From: a virus | Direction: 5' to 3' (one strand) | DNA: 64,000 bases | Virus record (IMG/VR): IMGVR_UViG_3300006108_000010 | Coordinates: 1-64,000 of that record | In this document: in pieces, positions 63,701 to 64,000 of the stretch | How the letters are laid out: the number at the start of each line of letters is the position of its first letter | Numbering within the stretch: position 1 is the stretch's first letter | The notes under the pieces: model-generated | Database searches by the model: none | What the model was told of the DNA's origin: nothing | Seen by the model: only the letters and a program-made list of their open reading frames with translations | Position numbers and translations under genes: made by a program

Positions 63701-64000
63701 ATCAAAAATATTAATTTTTAGTGATGGGTTAGAAAACGTTTATTTAGATTCAAACTCAAACGAGTATTCGGTTCTTACGAATAATTTATCCAGCGCAAGT
63801 AATTTTGCTAATAATTTAATACAACAAGGAATAGAGATTTATGGAATTAATATTGGAGACTTATCAAGTTCAAATGATTTAATTAAACAAATTTCTACTT
63901 CAAATGATTACTATTTTGATTTGGAAAGTTATTTGAAATCCGGTGACGGCAATACAGATAATTTCGCTGAATATATTTCTCAAAAACTAGGCTATTCTAT
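60777..64000 (+). CDS. Large virion protein with VWA domain, open at window end (>1074 aa)
   Basis: The N-terminal 200 residues (LAFTDWIRYQTAVSPETEQE; IPFFAKKLRQIAIVLQNKRE; LKYNLIGSEDGLQKLLYEYI) fit a conserved tail/baseplate structural module. A Ser/Asn-rich beta middle follows. From about residue 818 there is a von Willebrand factor A domain with LDVSRSESNN (MIDAS DxSxS) and FSDGLEN. Metal-dependent adhesion by a virion VWA is rare. The C-terminus lies beyond the edge. Confidence 0.82.
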   Translation, partial: MASTSNVSLSTQTPLAFTDWIRYQTAVSPETEQESYLNYVHAWYAYQNTVQNVTQDAVKQQYVQLAKDLSFLFSSSETSDPFLQNIDYNDPENLIYAIPFFAKKLRQIAIVLQNKRENVKRAKLKYNLIGSEDGLQKLLYEYILRGFTITENSITQVPASPLINYFPDLTAVKDNFYIELEELHDTNSYFDSDPSVPIENYLNITQLTDTFPLSSFDDNMVNQLLSTRFFPRVADTPLSNLFKAYTLSLPTLSTYALSAAPTNLIFNEINISEKYLGEPVYGLTAIRLQDINKPDLVLNLSFTNGNNWFYWPSGNRVVNDSIYNDFLQPILINDSNLVGSGATGGTNYRNSDLIFTDKNGVLEGAWLQGPHNQTVKADMVATIDGGATREFIFPFPGLLLNSKSLTFNDFYINDTYSNSQLANVAPQIKVDALNAYYSAATPLTSCNPIYLNQTNIIDTTNASSAQFSPDADNIVKKFKISNNINNYSEFKYGGIEQAYLYRFERTDIPIQAGSTTIHWPIHTFDAANDNNPITITSNYCLPITLGDINPMYAMVGAVAGTNVNNADVIYKLNSKTGDPMEAAWLGSGVVSGLDIIANSINVYDSPATNCSLPVVGSVQPSCSFIANGGDRISFIWCDADTPADNVFKYVEHLPTCPYGKSMPNDLYSDQDYQNPNPININDTWSKCICHSVNYSPIGNYGNSVLDYNGIADYLFADPQGLGINFSLNSWTDTRGFDANNSPQFAFFQLQNGDSQVGFGEGTWKTGSGDPFILKTGRRYTYYRTSLRADYTSNATPPYFVSNYQYQNIKGLYQSPENYDVVILLDVSRSESNNIENMKSIVISVIDKILNNNNNVAINPNFTPPTIQVSVVTFGTNQSRLSYLTNNYSNLELFVSQGVYVSHDPSQYQTNIAGALSIAQTLLTTQQGNTNTFSTSSTNTIASICNNLNFYLYEETYGQPTYLNNPQYVTNPNNSKSKILIFSDGLENVYLDSNSNEYSVLTNNLSSASNFANNLIQQGIEIYGINIGDLSSSNDLIKQISTSNDYYFDLESYLKSGDGNTDNFAEYISQKLGYS

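Overview
The window looks like part of a large, AT-rich tailed phage genome, probably jumbo class. The evidence is a rIIA/rIIB pair, 19 tRNA genes, a complete tmRNA gene, homing endonucleases, several tail or fibre proteins, a von Willebrand A-domain virion protein, and dozens of small tightly overlapping genes. All three stop codons are in use (TAG ends rIIA, rIIB and the DUF932 gene), so the code is standard. Shine-Dalgarno sequences are essentially absent. Many promoters sit so close to the start codon that their transcripts would be leaderless or nearly so. The host cannot be fixed from this sequence.

Layout. (1) 0-8.7 kb: leftward small accessory genes (HAD phosphatase, calcineurin-like phosphatase, small membrane and lipoproteins, a PD-(D/E)XK-like protein, an HExxH protein) and an RNA cluster with tRNA-Ala, tmRNA and tRNA-Val. 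(2) 8.7-28.1 kb: mainly leftward, mixing two large related virion proteins, a glycosyltransferase, two homing endonucleases, 11 tRNAs and a set of proteins with a shared N-terminal peptide. Many genes here have a TAAGTAT/TAAATAT box 3-9 nt before the start codon, reminiscent of T4 late promoters. (3) 28.2-29.6 kb: rightward, with a frameshifted gene and two HNH proteins. (4) 29.9-44.8 kb: leftward, with higher GC at third codon positions, about 30 small genes and rIIA/rIIB. Intergenic regions carry a repeated GGGTAAAAT hairpin element, intrinsic terminators and sigma70-like promoters. (5) 44.85-45.9 kb: a repeat-dense junction where transcription switches. (6) 45.9-50.4 kb: rightward accessory operon (papain-like peptidase, thioredoxin, Gly/Tyr-rich secreted protein, lipoprotein). 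(7) 50.4-58.6 kb: leftward, with an ABC-ATPase/GNAT fusion, a SemiSWEET-like PQ-loop protein and virion-type proteins. (8) 58.6-64 kb: rightward tail/fibre cluster running off the edge.

The most interesting pattern is a cohort of otherwise unrelated proteins, including an M14-type zinc carboxypeptidase-like enzyme and a gp88-like protein. They share an N-terminal peptide (M-x-D/K-x-D-x3-L-E-x-L/A-Y-x2-V/I), often followed by an I/L/V-x-E site, and most are preceded by the TAARTAT box. A second group shares M-K/N-F-D-x2-V-x-S/T-L/I. By analogy with T4 internal proteins, these may be head-targeting signals marking proteins packaged in the capsid. Several genes are broken by single-base changes in homopolymers, which may be assembly error. 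Some tRNAs have unusual T-loops or variable arms.
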